Origin: Streptomyces catenulae
GTDB taxonomy: Bacteria; Actinomycetota; Actinomycetes; Streptomycetales; Streptomycetaceae
Direction: 5' to 3'
DNA length: 64,000 bases
Assembly (NCBI RefSeq): GCF_000718015.1
Contig: NZ_JODY01000002.1
Location: forward strand, 434,001 to 498,000
The translations under genes and the position numbers were made by a program. Within the stretch, counting starts at the first letter, position 1. Every line of letters begins with the position of its first letter. Of this stretch, positions 1-12,000 are shown piece by piece. The notes under the pieces are model-generated. The model was given only the letters and a program-made list of their open reading frames with translations. It did no database searches and was not told the DNA's origin.

Positions 1-3000
1 TGGCGTCCCGCTCCTGCGGGGTGGCCGCCACCTCGTCCAGCGCCTCCCTGGCCTGCTGGAGCAGCCGACGCGGTCCGCGCAGCGTGGTGTGGTGGAACGG
101 GTCCGCCGTGATGACGCCGTGCTCCCGCAGGTAGGCGTAGAACTTGCGGGGCCCGGCCAGGGCCCGCATCCGCTCGTACGGCCGCCGGGTGCCGTCCGTC
201 AGGTCGGCGCGGAGCTGTGCCACGTACTCCGTGACCGCCTCCCGCGGCGGGGCGATCAGGTCGTCCCCGTCGAGGTGGCGCCACCATGTCCGCAGTCCCG
301 ACGCGACCTGCTGCTGGCTGCTCCAGGTCACGATGTCGCCGAGGAAGTCCGCGACCAGGCGGACCTCGTCGGAGCCCCTGCCGTGGACCGTCTCCAGGTC
401 GAGGAGGAGCACCCGCACGCCGGCGGGCCAGCCGGAGAGGTCGAGGGTCCGGGCGATGGAGACGGGCCCCTCGTCGGCGCCGGTCCGCTGGTCCGGGGTG
501 ACGGTCAGGATCTGGTTGAGGTCCAGATCCAGGCCCATGCCCAGGTCCAGGCCCATGGTCGGGTCCAGGTCTTCCTGGCCGTCGTGCATCCCGAGGAACG
601 CGTCCAGCTCCGGGTCGACCGCCGGGAAGGAGACCGGCTGGTGGTCCGTGACCGTGTAGAGGAATGTGTCGAGTCCGGGGTCGAGCGCGTCGAAGAGTTC
701 GGCGCCGACCGTCTCCTGGTGCCGTCCGGGGGCGGTGTGCGGCTCGGTCGGCCACTGTGCCAGCACCGTGTCCAGCTGCTCCCGCAGCGCGGCCGCCCGC
801 TCGTCGGACACCCCGTGCGGCGCCGCCCCGTCCAGTTCCTGGCGGTAGGCGAGCGCACGGTCGATCCACTCCGACCACGTCGACCGGTCGCCGAGCGGGG
901 CGCTGCCGCCGCCCGATGCGGCCTCCAGCACCTGCACCGTCGTCTCCACTCCGCCCACCCAGGTGGTGTCGGTGTCCTCGGGCGGGTGCCCGGTGAGCAA
1001 CTCCGGGTGGGTGGCGAGGTGTTCGTAGAAGAGGGCGGCGTAGGCCCGCCGGATCACCCGCATCCTCTTGGCGCCACCGTCGGACGTGGCCTGGTGGGCG
1101 GCGAGGTAGGCGTCGAACTGCCGGTCCAGCATCGGCCGGTGCGCCGTGGTCAAGGGTCCCGCCTGCGGGTCGCGGCCACGGAGGTAGTTGCGCCACGCCT
1201 GGAACGCCCGGGCGCGCAACCCACGCTCGGGGTGGGTCAGCGCCTCCCCGCCCAGCCAGCCGCGGACGGCGGCGGCCAGTTCGGGTTCGTTCTCCCGGTC
1301 GAGCTGGGTGAGGAGCTGCGCCGCCTCACCGCTCCACTGCGCGGGGTCCACCACGGCGGACGTGTTCCAGCGCGGTGTGCTCCGGATACCGGCGGTGGGC
1401 CCCTGGAGGGTGTCGTCGGCGCGCAGCCGGGCCAGCGCGGCGTCGATCGCCCGGCTGTACTCGGCCCGCATGCTCACCAGGAACCGTTCGGCGGTCCGCG
1501 CCTCCCACAGGTCGCGGCGGAACTGCTCGCCCACGGCGATCCGGACGTCCCGGAGGTTGGTCCGGGTCAGGTTCCGTGTCCGGAACGGCAGGTATGCGGT
1601 GCCGGGCGCGTGGAGGAAGCTGCCCAGGTAGCTGAACCACTTGTTCCAGGCGGCCCATCCGTCGCGCTGCCGCGGCAGCTGCGACGAGGTGGCCGGGACC
1701 TGATCGGGCGTGGTGCCCGGGGTGTCCAGCCGCCGCATCTGGGCGAGCAGCCGGTCGCGGAGGGCGGGATCGGCGTCCGCGAGGTACACCTCGTCGTCGG
1801 CGGCGGCGAGCAGGCGCCAGCCCTCGTCGAGCCGGGCGCGGGTGACCGGTCCCTCGTGGGCCTCGGCCCAGGTGAGGAACGCCTCCGCCTCATCGGCGCC
1901 GGGCTCCTCGACCCACGAGCCGTCCCCCTCGTCCTCGTCGAGGACCAGGCTCCGGCCCCCGTCGAATCCGTCGTCCTCCGGCATGACCAGGGGGCTCGGC
2001 GGGGCCGGCTCGGTGAACTCCTCGAAGGTGGTGAGGGCGGGCTCGTCGAGGCTCGTCCCCGACGGGTCGAGCAGGGTGGGGTTGTCCCGCAGGTACTCGT
2101 AGAAGTACTGGGCGGCCCGGACCCGGTGCCGCTCACGGACCTCCTGCCAGTTGCCGTGTTCGTCCTGCCGCGCCCCCCACCTCCGCTGCTGTCGCACGGC
2201 GGAGCGGAAGACCATGTCGTCCTGGGGCGGAACGACCCGCGCCATCGTCCGCGGCACCTCCGGTCCCAGGTGGGTCAGCCAGTCGCGGATGCCGAGGGCG
2301 ATCCGCGCCGCGGCGGGGAGCGTGGCCACCCGGCCGAACCAGACCGCGAGCGCGGCGGCCAGCTCCGGGTCGCTCACCCGTCGCGCGTCGACCAGGTCGT
2401 ACATGGTGCGCGACCAGCTCTGCGGCTGCTGCCTGGGCAGGACGAGCCGCTGGGCGGAGTGCAGCACCCGCAGGATCTGCGCGCCGGTCTCGGCGCCGGT
2501 CAGGTGGAGCGGCGTCTGGTTCCACACGAACCGCGTGGCGGGCACGGTGGGGACCGGCGGCGGGGTGCCGCCGCCGGAGCCGGACTCCGTGCGGCGCGTC
2601 ACCGCGTTGCCGCCGGGCCGGGGGCGGCGTTCCGTGCGGCGCGGCTCCCGGTGGCGGACGGTGCCGGACTCCGGCGGGTCCGTGGGCCGGGCGAGTTCGG
2701 CGGGCCAGCCGAGCTGTCCCGAGCGCAGGACGTCCAACTGGCCGGAGTCGCGCAGGTAGTCGTGGAGGCTCTGCGCGATGTCGACCAGGGTGTCCGGGCT
2801 CCAGGCGGCGGCCGTGGCCAGGGTGGGTTCGACGTCGAGGAAGCGTACGTCGCGCCGGAACGCGTCGTCGCTCCGCGGGTCCAGGAGGTGCTGTCCGTCC
2901 GCCGTGAACAGCTCGGGCCGCTGCTCCCGCAGGCTCTCCAGATGGCCGAGCCAGGTCCGGATCCCGGGCTCCCGCGTCTGCAGGTTCCGCTTGCCGAGGA

Positions 3001-6000
3001 CGGCGTAGTGGTGCAGATAGCCGGTGAGCGCACGCGCGATGGCCGGGTTGGGGTGCGTCGAGACCATCGGGAAGACGGACTGCGGCCAGGTGCTCGGGCA
3101 CGTCGGCGGCACCGTCACCGGCGCGTCGCCCACGGGCACGACGGGGCCGAGCTGCGGTACGGGCCGCCGCCGCGCGGATCCCCGCACCTCGATGCCGTGC
3201 TGCTCGTCGCCGTGCCGCTGCTCCTCGTCGTACCGGTCCTCGCCGTACCGCTCTTCGTCGTGCGGGTCCTCGTCGTGCTGTTCCCGGCGGCGGGTCCTGC
3301 GCGGTCCGGAGGTCCCGGTCTCCTGTGTGGTGTCGGACGGGTCGGGGTGGGCCGGGTCGAGGGACATGACGGACTCCTCGTCCGGCACGTACGCCTCGAA
3401 CTCGTAGGTGACGAAACCGTCGTCGCCACCGGTGCTCACGGGGTGCGCCTGCTCGTCCAGCTCCATCGCGTCCGGCGTCCCGGAGATCTCCTGCGTCTCG
3501 TCCGGCCGGGAGGTGTTCTGCCCCGTCACGGTCGGCTCGTCCATCTCGGTGTCGAGCGGGTCGTTCTCCGGGGGGAGGACGGGGCCCGTCTCCTCGGTGA
3601 GGAGCATGGGCCGCCCGCCCCGCGGCAGGGCGCAGGCGAGCGGGCCCGACCGCAGCACCTCCAGCTGACCTGTTCGGATCAGGAAGTCGTGGTACTCCTG
3701 CGCGTAGTTGAGCCGCTTGACCAGCTGTCCGTCGTCGACCGCGGAGTGGGACGGCCTGCCGAGTCGGTAGCGCCGTGCGTAGCTCCGGAAGATGCGGTCG
3801 TCCTCCGGGGCGAGGATCGGCTGCGTCTGCTGGCGTCCCCCGTCCGTGGCGGGCTGGGAGTGCGGTGTCCGCAGTGTGCTCTCCAGGTAGTCGAGCCAGA
3901 TCCGGACCGCGTTGCCCATCTGGCCCCGGGAGTTCTTGAGCCGGGGCGTGTCGTCGATGTACGCGGCGATCGTGGCGGCGACGGCCGGGTTGGGGTGCCG
4001 CGACACCATCCGGAAGAGCTCCTTCGGCCAGTCTTCCGGGTAACTCTGCGGCAGCGTCACGTGGTCGGACCCGGTGGCGTGGTCGGACCCGGTGGCGTGG
4101 CCGGGGCCCGTCGGCTGTGTCGGTTCGTCCAGTTCCATCGCCTCGGGCGTCCCGGGCGGTTGCTGCCTCTCCTCGCCCTCGGACGGGGTGGGCTCCGGTG
4201 CGGGGGTGACCGGCGGAGCCTCCCGCACGGTGTCGAGCGGCTCCGTGCGGGGCTGCAACGTACGGCGGTCCAGCGGGGGGCAGGAGACCGGACCCGACCA
4301 CAACGCCGCCAGCTGACCGGACTCCCACAGGTAGGTGTGGAACAGCTGCGCGAAGTTGATCCGCCGCGTCACCTGCGGGGTGCCCAACGGGAAGCCGGTG
4401 AGCTCGCCGTCCCGGTAGAACGTCGCGAAATTCGCGAACCGGCTGTCGTTCTCCGGGGCCAGGATCTCCTGCCTCTGCCGGTACGCCTCGCTCCTCCCCA
4501 CGTAGTCGAGCCAGGTCCGGATCGCGGTCACCATGACGCCCCGGGCGCCCATCCCGACCGTCGTGTTCTGCAAGAAGTCGCTGATCGCCCTGGCGACGGC
4601 CGGGTTGGGGTGCGTGTCGATCAGCTGGAAGGCGGTCAGCGGCCACCCTTCCAGAGCGTTCCCCGCCTCCGTCTGCGGCGCCGGGTGCCCCTCTTCGGTC
4701 GTCGTCCCGGTCGTCTCCTGCTCCTCCAGGGACGTCGAAGTGGTGTCCGTCGCGGTGGTGGGGTCCGTCGTGGTGGTGGGGTCCGTCGTGGTGGTGGGGT
4801 CCGTCGTGGTGGTCTCGTTCATCAGCGACGCGATGTTCATCACCGAACTCGCCGTCGACGGCTCCGTCACCGGCTCCTCGTTCATGAGCGACGAGATGTG
4901 CATCGCCGAGGACGGGGTGGAGAGCTGCGTCCCGGACGTGGGCCCGTCACCGAACAGGTCCAGGCCGCCCGGCCCACGGAAGGAGGACGGCCGCGGGGGC
5001 TGCTCCTGCGGTGTGACGTTCTCCCGGACCCGCTGCGTCATGTGCCGTCCCGCGGAGCCTCCGGGCTGCGGGAGGCGCAGGGAGCCGACGCTCTCGAACG
5101 GGCAGCCCTGGGGCCACTCCCGTTCCAGCGAACGGTAGAAGGAACGGAGCAGCCCCAGGCGGCGCAGCACCCCGGAGGTCAGTTCGGGCGCGCACCGGCG
5201 CTCGATGTAGGCGCGCACAAGGGCGGGCGACGGGTCCAGCAAGCTCTGCCCGTTGCGCTGTGTCTCCCGCCACCACAGGTCGAACTCGGCGGCACACCGG
5301 TGGTGGTTGTCCCCGTGGTACCGATTGATCCAGTTCCGCAGGGGATCCGCCAACGCCGCGTCCGGCCCGCCGCTGTCGCGGAGCGCGGCGATCAGACCCT
5401 CGACGTAGTGCCTGCCCGTCGCGCTCCGGAACTCCGCTCCCCCGCGGAAGTCCGCGAGGTCCCGGTCCAGATAGGCACGTGGGTCCTGCGAAACGCTGCC
5501 GGGCGCTTCGACCCGGAAGGCGCCGAGCATGCTGTCGGCGCGGGACGAGCGGGACGAGGAGCCGCCGCCCGACCCGGAGGCCATGTACGGGCGGGCCTGC
5601 CACTGGCGCCTGCGGCTACCCCGGCTGGGCGCGCCGCCCGACACCCGGGCGAGGCGCTGCGCCTCGGTGCCGATCCAGGAGACGGCGCCCGCCTGCCGGT
5701 CCTGCGGCAGGCGCCGCACGGAGGCGGCCCGCTCCAGGTCGGAGAGGCGGCGGGCGGTCTCCACGGCCGCCTGTCGGCCGTACCGGAACAGCGCGTCCGC
5801 GACCTCCCCCAGCGCCTCGGTGGTGGCGGTGCGGCGCAGTTGGGCCTCGGCGTCGGTGCCGATCACCATCGGCCAGCGGAGGAAACCGGACGCCAGCCGG
5901 AGGCGCGCCACGGCGACCTCCTCCGTCAGCAGCGACTCGATCAGTTCCGCCGGGTCCCGGAGCACCGGGCCGCCGGGGGTTTCCCGGATCAGGTCCAGCA

Positions 6001-9000
6001 GGCCCTGCGGGACCGTCCGCAGCTCCTCGGCGAGGGCCAGCAGCGGTCCGGTCTCCACGAGGCCCAGGTCGTCGGCGAGTTGCTGGAGGGCTTCGGCGTC
6101 GTACCAGGGCGCGTTCTGCGCCGCCAGCCGATGCTCGCGCCACTCCTGGACCGCCTGGGCGGCCAGGTCACCGGCGTGGGCGAAGTACTCCCACAGGGCC
6201 CGGCGTTCGGCGCGCCCCGCGGATTCGTAGTCGGTCACCCCGGTCAGCGAGCCGATACCGGACGTGGTCGCGAGGTGGTTGCCCAGGGACGCCAGGTCCC
6301 CGAGGCGCAGATGGTGGGTGTCGAGCGTCGTCAGAAGCCCCCGCAGAGAGCGGGACTCACGGTCATGGCCGGAGGAGTCCCTCAGGTCGACGCCGAGGCG
6401 CTCCCAGTGGGCTTGGGCCACCTCCTCGTGCCAGGTACGGGCGGAGCCGCCTGCGGAGAGGTGGTCCAGCAGGGAGGTGCGCAGCCCGCGCAGCAGATGG
6501 TGTTCGTCGGCACCGAGGCCGAACAGCTGGGCGAGGTCGTACAGCACCGGCGCCAGCGCCGCGGGCACATGCACCGCGCGGACCAGGGCGTCGACCTCCT
6601 CCCGGGGCAGCCGCCCGTGCTCGCGGACGAAGGCGTCCACCCAGTCACGCTCGTCGGCGGCGTCGATGCTCCGGGCGTACGTCTCGATGTCCTCGGGGGT
6701 GAAGCCCAGCTCGGCCAGTGCCTGGAGCTGCACCTCGTCGGCGGCGCGCCGCTGGGACTCCTGGAGGGTCGCCTCGACGCGCGCCTCCGCCAACCGGACG
6801 CGTGCCTCCGCCAACCGGCGGGAGAACCGGCCCAGATACTCCTGCGGGAGCTGGCCCCGCCGTTCGGCGACCCAGCCGATCAGCGCGCGGAACGCCCCGG
6901 CGGGCCCGCGGTCGACCGGGTACAGCTCCTGGACGCCGAGGCCTTCGGACAGTGCCAGCTGACCGAAGGTGCCGTCCAGGGCGCCCAGGACGGCCGGGAA
7001 GCCCTCGGTCCGGCGCAACTGCGTGACGGTCCGGCCGTAGGGCAGGCCCGTCCGCTGCCACTCCTCGGCGGTCTCCAGCAGGTGCAGTACGTGCGACGGG
7101 GCCAGCCAGGTGCTCGTGCTGTCCCAGGTCCGGGCGGACAGGTCGGCGGGGCCGATCACCGCCGGGTCGGTGAGGAGCCGGTAGAACCAGGCGCGGTCCT
7201 CTGCGGAGACGCCGAGGGTGTCGGCGGCGTCCCCGAGGATCAGCTCCACATGGTCCTGCTCGCGGAGCCCGAACGTCTCCCGGAAGTGGTCGGCCGCCGC
7301 CGTCACATCGGAGACCAGGTCCGGCTGGAGCGTCCAGTGGAACTGCTGCCGGGCCTGGGCGGCGGCCCCCGCGCGGATCAGCGCGGCGGCGACCTGCCGG
7401 ACCGGCCGTCCGGGCCAGAGCTGCCGGTCGTTGAGCGGCCGGAAGATCTCCCGCAGCCGACGGGCGTCGGCGAGCAGCGGCAGGACGTCCAGCCGGACCG
7501 GGAACCGCTTGAGTACGCGGTAGAGGTCCCGGGGGGTGACGCCCCACTGTTCGGCGTAGCGGGCCAGCCTCCCGTAGGAGGGGATCTCGCCCGTGGTCCG
7601 GGCGAGGCGGGCCAGGTTCGCCATCCGCCGGACGCCCAGCCGCTGCCGGAGGTCGTCGAGGCGGACCATTTCCTCGGGGGTGAAGGTGTCCACCAGGTCG
7701 GCGTGGCGGTCGCGGACCTCCTGGATGCGGTTGTCGTCCAGGTACGGGGGCGCCTCCTCGCCGTCGGCCACGAGGTAGGCGGGCGGCTCGGTGGGCTCCG
7801 GCACGGGGGACGGTTCGGTCGGTGTCCGCCGCTCGGTGGTGGCGTTCGTCCCGGTGACCGGCTGCTGGGTCTCCGGTGTCCGCTGCTGGGCGGTGGCTTC
7901 CTCTCGCGCCTCCAGCCAGCGGAGGGTCGTCTCGTGCAGGCTCTGCGGTGTCGTGCCGCTCCCGTAGGTCGTGTTCCGCAGGTGCCGACCCAGTTCCCGG
8001 AGGATCGCGGGGTCGGTCCGCAGCGTCCGGTCCGGGCGGGTGCTCAGTGCACGGTGGATCGCGTCGTAGTGGTCGGCGGCGGACGGACCGCTGCCGAGCA
8101 CCTCGCGGAGCGAGGTGTCCAGTCCGCGCAGGAAGACGTTGACGCGCTGGTAGCGGACGGAGCCGAGCAGTTGCGACCCCGGTGCGCCGCCGCCCGCCTC
8201 GGTCCCCCGCATCAGCGACGGCAGGTGCTCCACCAGGCGGGCCAGTGCCACATGGCCCGCCGTTCCGCGCAGCCCGAGGCCGTCGAACTGGCCGTTCATC
8301 AGGCGCACCCACCGGTCCGGCGGCGTCCAGCTGGGACTCTCCAACTGACCTTCGCTCCGGCGGAGGACGTACAGCTGCCGCACCTCCTGGCCGAAGAGGT
8401 GGTGCAGGTCCAGCGGGTCCATGCCGAGGGCGCGGGCGGCCGCGTACACGGTGGAGCGCAGCGCGTCGTCGGGGAAGAAGCGGCGGCCGAACGCCCTGTC
8501 GGTCTCGTCCGGTCCGCTGCGACCGGTCAGCCAGTCCGTCACGACCGACGCCCGCTCCTCCGCCGTCAGCTGCCGCAGCTCCTCCGGCGTCCGCCCGTCG
8601 GCGCGCGCATGGCGCAGGAAGTCCAGCAGGTCGGCCAGGGTGAGGCGGAGACCGCGGTCGGCGAACCAGCCGAGGTCGGTGGGGTGCAGGCCCAGCAGGT
8701 CGAGCCGGGCGCGCAGCCGGTACTCGCCGAGGTCGGCGCGGGAGCGCGGTGCGGCGTCGCCCAGCCAGGTCAGCTCGTCGGTGAGCACGGCGAGCGCGTC
8801 ATGGCTGATCCCGAGCGTGCGGGCGAGGTCGGTGAGTTCGGCGGGGAGCGCGCCCGTGTCGAGGACGAGGAAGAGAGAGGCGGGCGGCAGGTGCGCGTGG
8901 TCGACGGCGCGGCGGACGAGTGCGCTGATGCGGTCCTCGTCCGGCGTGCCGCGCAGGGCGCGGTCCAGCACCCGGGCGCCGTCGGTGCCGAGCGGCAGGG

Positions 9001-12000
9001 TGCCGTGCCCGTCCAGCCCCTGCCGCCAACCGGCCAGCAGAGGGTGGAACCGGTCGGCTTCGGACGGCTGTGTGGTCGCGACGGTCCGTACGGATTCCGT
9101 GAAGCGGTGGAACACCTCGTGCGGCAGTCCGTTCCCCCACTCCGCGAGATCGCTGAACCAGGACAGGTCCCGCAGGGTCAGGCCGTGGCTCTTCAGATGG
9201 GCGACGAGCGCCGCGGCGGTCCGTGCCGCGCCCCGGGTCTCCAGCAGGGCGAGGACGGAGTCCTGGTCGAAGTAGGAGAGCGCCCCCGGGTGCCCCCGGT
9301 CCCCCGCCACCCGCAGCAGACTCGACAACTCCACGGTCCACAGGGCCCACCGGGTGGCACTCCCGGAACCCAGCGTCCGGCCCCCGAAGCGCCCGGAGCC
9401 CGTAACGACCTCGTCCTCCTGCCCACCACGCCGCTCACCGACGACCTGATCCTGCGGCTCGTCCACCTCGTGGACGGGCAGTTCGTCGGTCGGTTCGTGG
9501 GTCGGTTCGTCGGTCGGTTCGTGGGTCAGATCGTGGGTCAGATCGTCGATCGGTTCCTCGGTCAGGTCCCCGGCCAGGTCCTCGGTCAGCTCATGCTGCT
9601 CGTCGGTGAGTTGGTCGTGCTGGCCCTCGGCCTCGTGGACGGGCAGTTCGTCGATCAGCTCGTCGGTCAGTTCCTCGGCCGACTCGTACAGCAGTTCCTC
9701 GGAGAGTTCGTCGCTCAGCTCGTCGGAGAGTTCGTCGGCCGACTCCTCGACCGACTCCTCGGCCGATTCGTCAACCGGCTCCTCGATCAGTTCCTGGACC
9801 GGCTCCTCGACCGGCTGGTCGATCAGCTCCTCGACCGGCTGGCCGTCGTCGTGCGGCTCTTCCCCGGTGTGGGGGGCCGGGTCCGTCTGCGGTGCGGGAG
9901 GGGTGGGGGCGGTGAGCGGTACGGGCACCAGATCCGTGGGGACCGATGCCGTCTCGTGGGCGTACAGGACGAGTGTGTTGGCCTCGCGGACGGCGGCCAT
10001 CAGGCCCTCGGTCAGCAGGGCGCGCGCGACCCGGTCCCGTGCGGTGTCGTCCAGCCTCTGACGGCCCAGGACCTGGTACGTATTCATCAGCCAGTCCGCC
10101 AGGGCGCGCCGGGTGGTGATGCCCGCGGGACCGGTGAGGTCCCACAGCAGGTCGGCCGGGGCCTGCCGCAGCTGTGCGGCGATCCGCCGGAGGTGGCTCG
10201 GCACCCCCTGAAGCTGCTCGGCCAGCGCCAGCACGTCGGTCGGGGACAGCCGGGCGGCCGTGGGACCCTCCTCGGTGCCGTGCACCACCGCCACCAGGTG
10301 GCGGGCGTCGAACCAGGTCTGCCCGTGCTCCTGCCACAGCGCCTCGTACCGCGCCCGGTCGATGCCGAGCTGTGCGGCGCTCCAGGTGACCGCCAGATCC
10401 TCGGGGATCCGGCTCCAGACCTGGTGCCGCAGGGGGCTGTCCAGCGCGTCGTACCCCGTGGCCGCGAGCGGGCCGCCCGCCGTCGCGGCCAGGTACCGGC
10501 CCAGCTCCGGGAGGTCGGCCAGGTCCGCACCGGCCGTCTCCATCACCCTCAGGAGCTGGTGGAGCTGCTGGAACCTCCGCACCCGCTCCTGCTGTTGTTC
10601 CTCCGCGGACAGCTCCGCCGGCATGGGCGCCTCGGTGTCCACCCCGTGCTCCACGAACAGCGGCAGGATCTCGTTCACGACCAGGTCGCCGAGTTCCCTG
10701 CCGTTCCGGTGCGCTGCCAGAAAGGTGTCACGCAGCGGCCGCATCAGCCCGTAGTCCTCCGGTTGGAGGCCGAAGCTGAAGGCCGTCCGCAGCAGGCCGA
10801 CGGCGACCGTCGGCGGGATCTGCAGCACCGCGGCGAGGTGGTGCAGCTCCCGGAGCGGGAAGCCCCCTGTCCACATGGCGAGTTCCAGCAGGGTCCGCAG
10901 CTCCTGGATACCGGCGCGGTAGGTGCCCCCGCCGGTGTCGAGCCCGCGGAGGTAGTGCACGATCTCCGGGATCTGTACGCCGCTCTCCCCCAGCGCGGCG
11001 TAGGCGTCCGCCGTCAGGGTCAGCTGGTACTGGAGCCAGACGGCGAGGCCCTGCGTCACGTCCTGCTCGTCCGGCTGCGGCAGCGGCGTCCCGTCCTCGG
11101 CCCGCGCCGTCAGCGGGAAGCGGAACTGCTCCGACGACGACAGCTCGTGTTCCTGCGCCATCGTGTCCAGGTACTCCGCGGCCTCCTCGATGTCCATGTC
11201 CGCCAGGTTCGCCAGGCTGTTGCCGCCGGTGAGGGTGTCGGGTTCGGCGCGGGCGGCCCAGCGGAGCAGGGTGAGCAGGCCGCCGGGGAGGATCCGGCCC
11301 TCGCGGCGGGAGACCGCGGACAGCCGCTCCTCGTCCAGCGAGCCGACGGCCTCGGCGAGGCGGTAGAAGGCGGCCCGGGTACGCGCGTCCACGGCGCCGC
11401 CCAGGAACATCGCGTCCTGGAGGTGCTGGTCGATACCGGCTCCCCAGAGCCGGAAGCTCTCCATGAAGTGGGTGTGCGCCACCGACTCCTCGATCTGCTC
11501 CGCGTAGGCGACGGCCCGCTGGAGACCCTGGGTGATTCCGGCGGGGGTCGGCTGCACCGCGTGGTAGTGGTGGAGGACCGCGCCCCCGCGTCCGTACTCC
11601 GACAGCAGGTCGTCGAAGGCGTGGAGGGCCGCCTCGAAGTCACCGGCCCGGCGCAGCGTCTCGAAGCCGCTCCGCCGCCACTGGTTTCCGCCGCGTTGGG
11701 GGGAGACGGCCCAGAGCAGGGCCGTCAGCGTCTGGGAGGGCGCGTACCACTCGCCGTCCCACCGCTCCTCCGCGCGGACCGGCCCGGCCACCGCGGGGTC
11801 GCTCAGGAAGTGGTAGAGCCAGGCGCGGTCGGCGGCCGAGTACGCCCCGGCCGCGGCCAGCGCCTGCTCCAGGAGGTGCTGGACGCCCGGATCGGCGGGC
11901 AGCGCGAACCGTCGCAGGAAGGCGGCCCGGGCCATCGGCTCGTGCCCGCCCGCCGGCTCCTGGCCGCGGCCCCAGCCGGGCCAGAGCGACCAGTGCACGG

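Noticed and set aside
60-5490. Resemblance of the helical modules to the core-binding domain of phage integrases
   Set aside because: Only the helix pattern is similar; no catalytic recombinase motif is seen and the modules lie in tandem within a giant protein.
9481-9588. Possible CRISPR array
   Set aside because: The 12-base units are head to tail without spacers and encode in-frame tetrapeptides of a protein.
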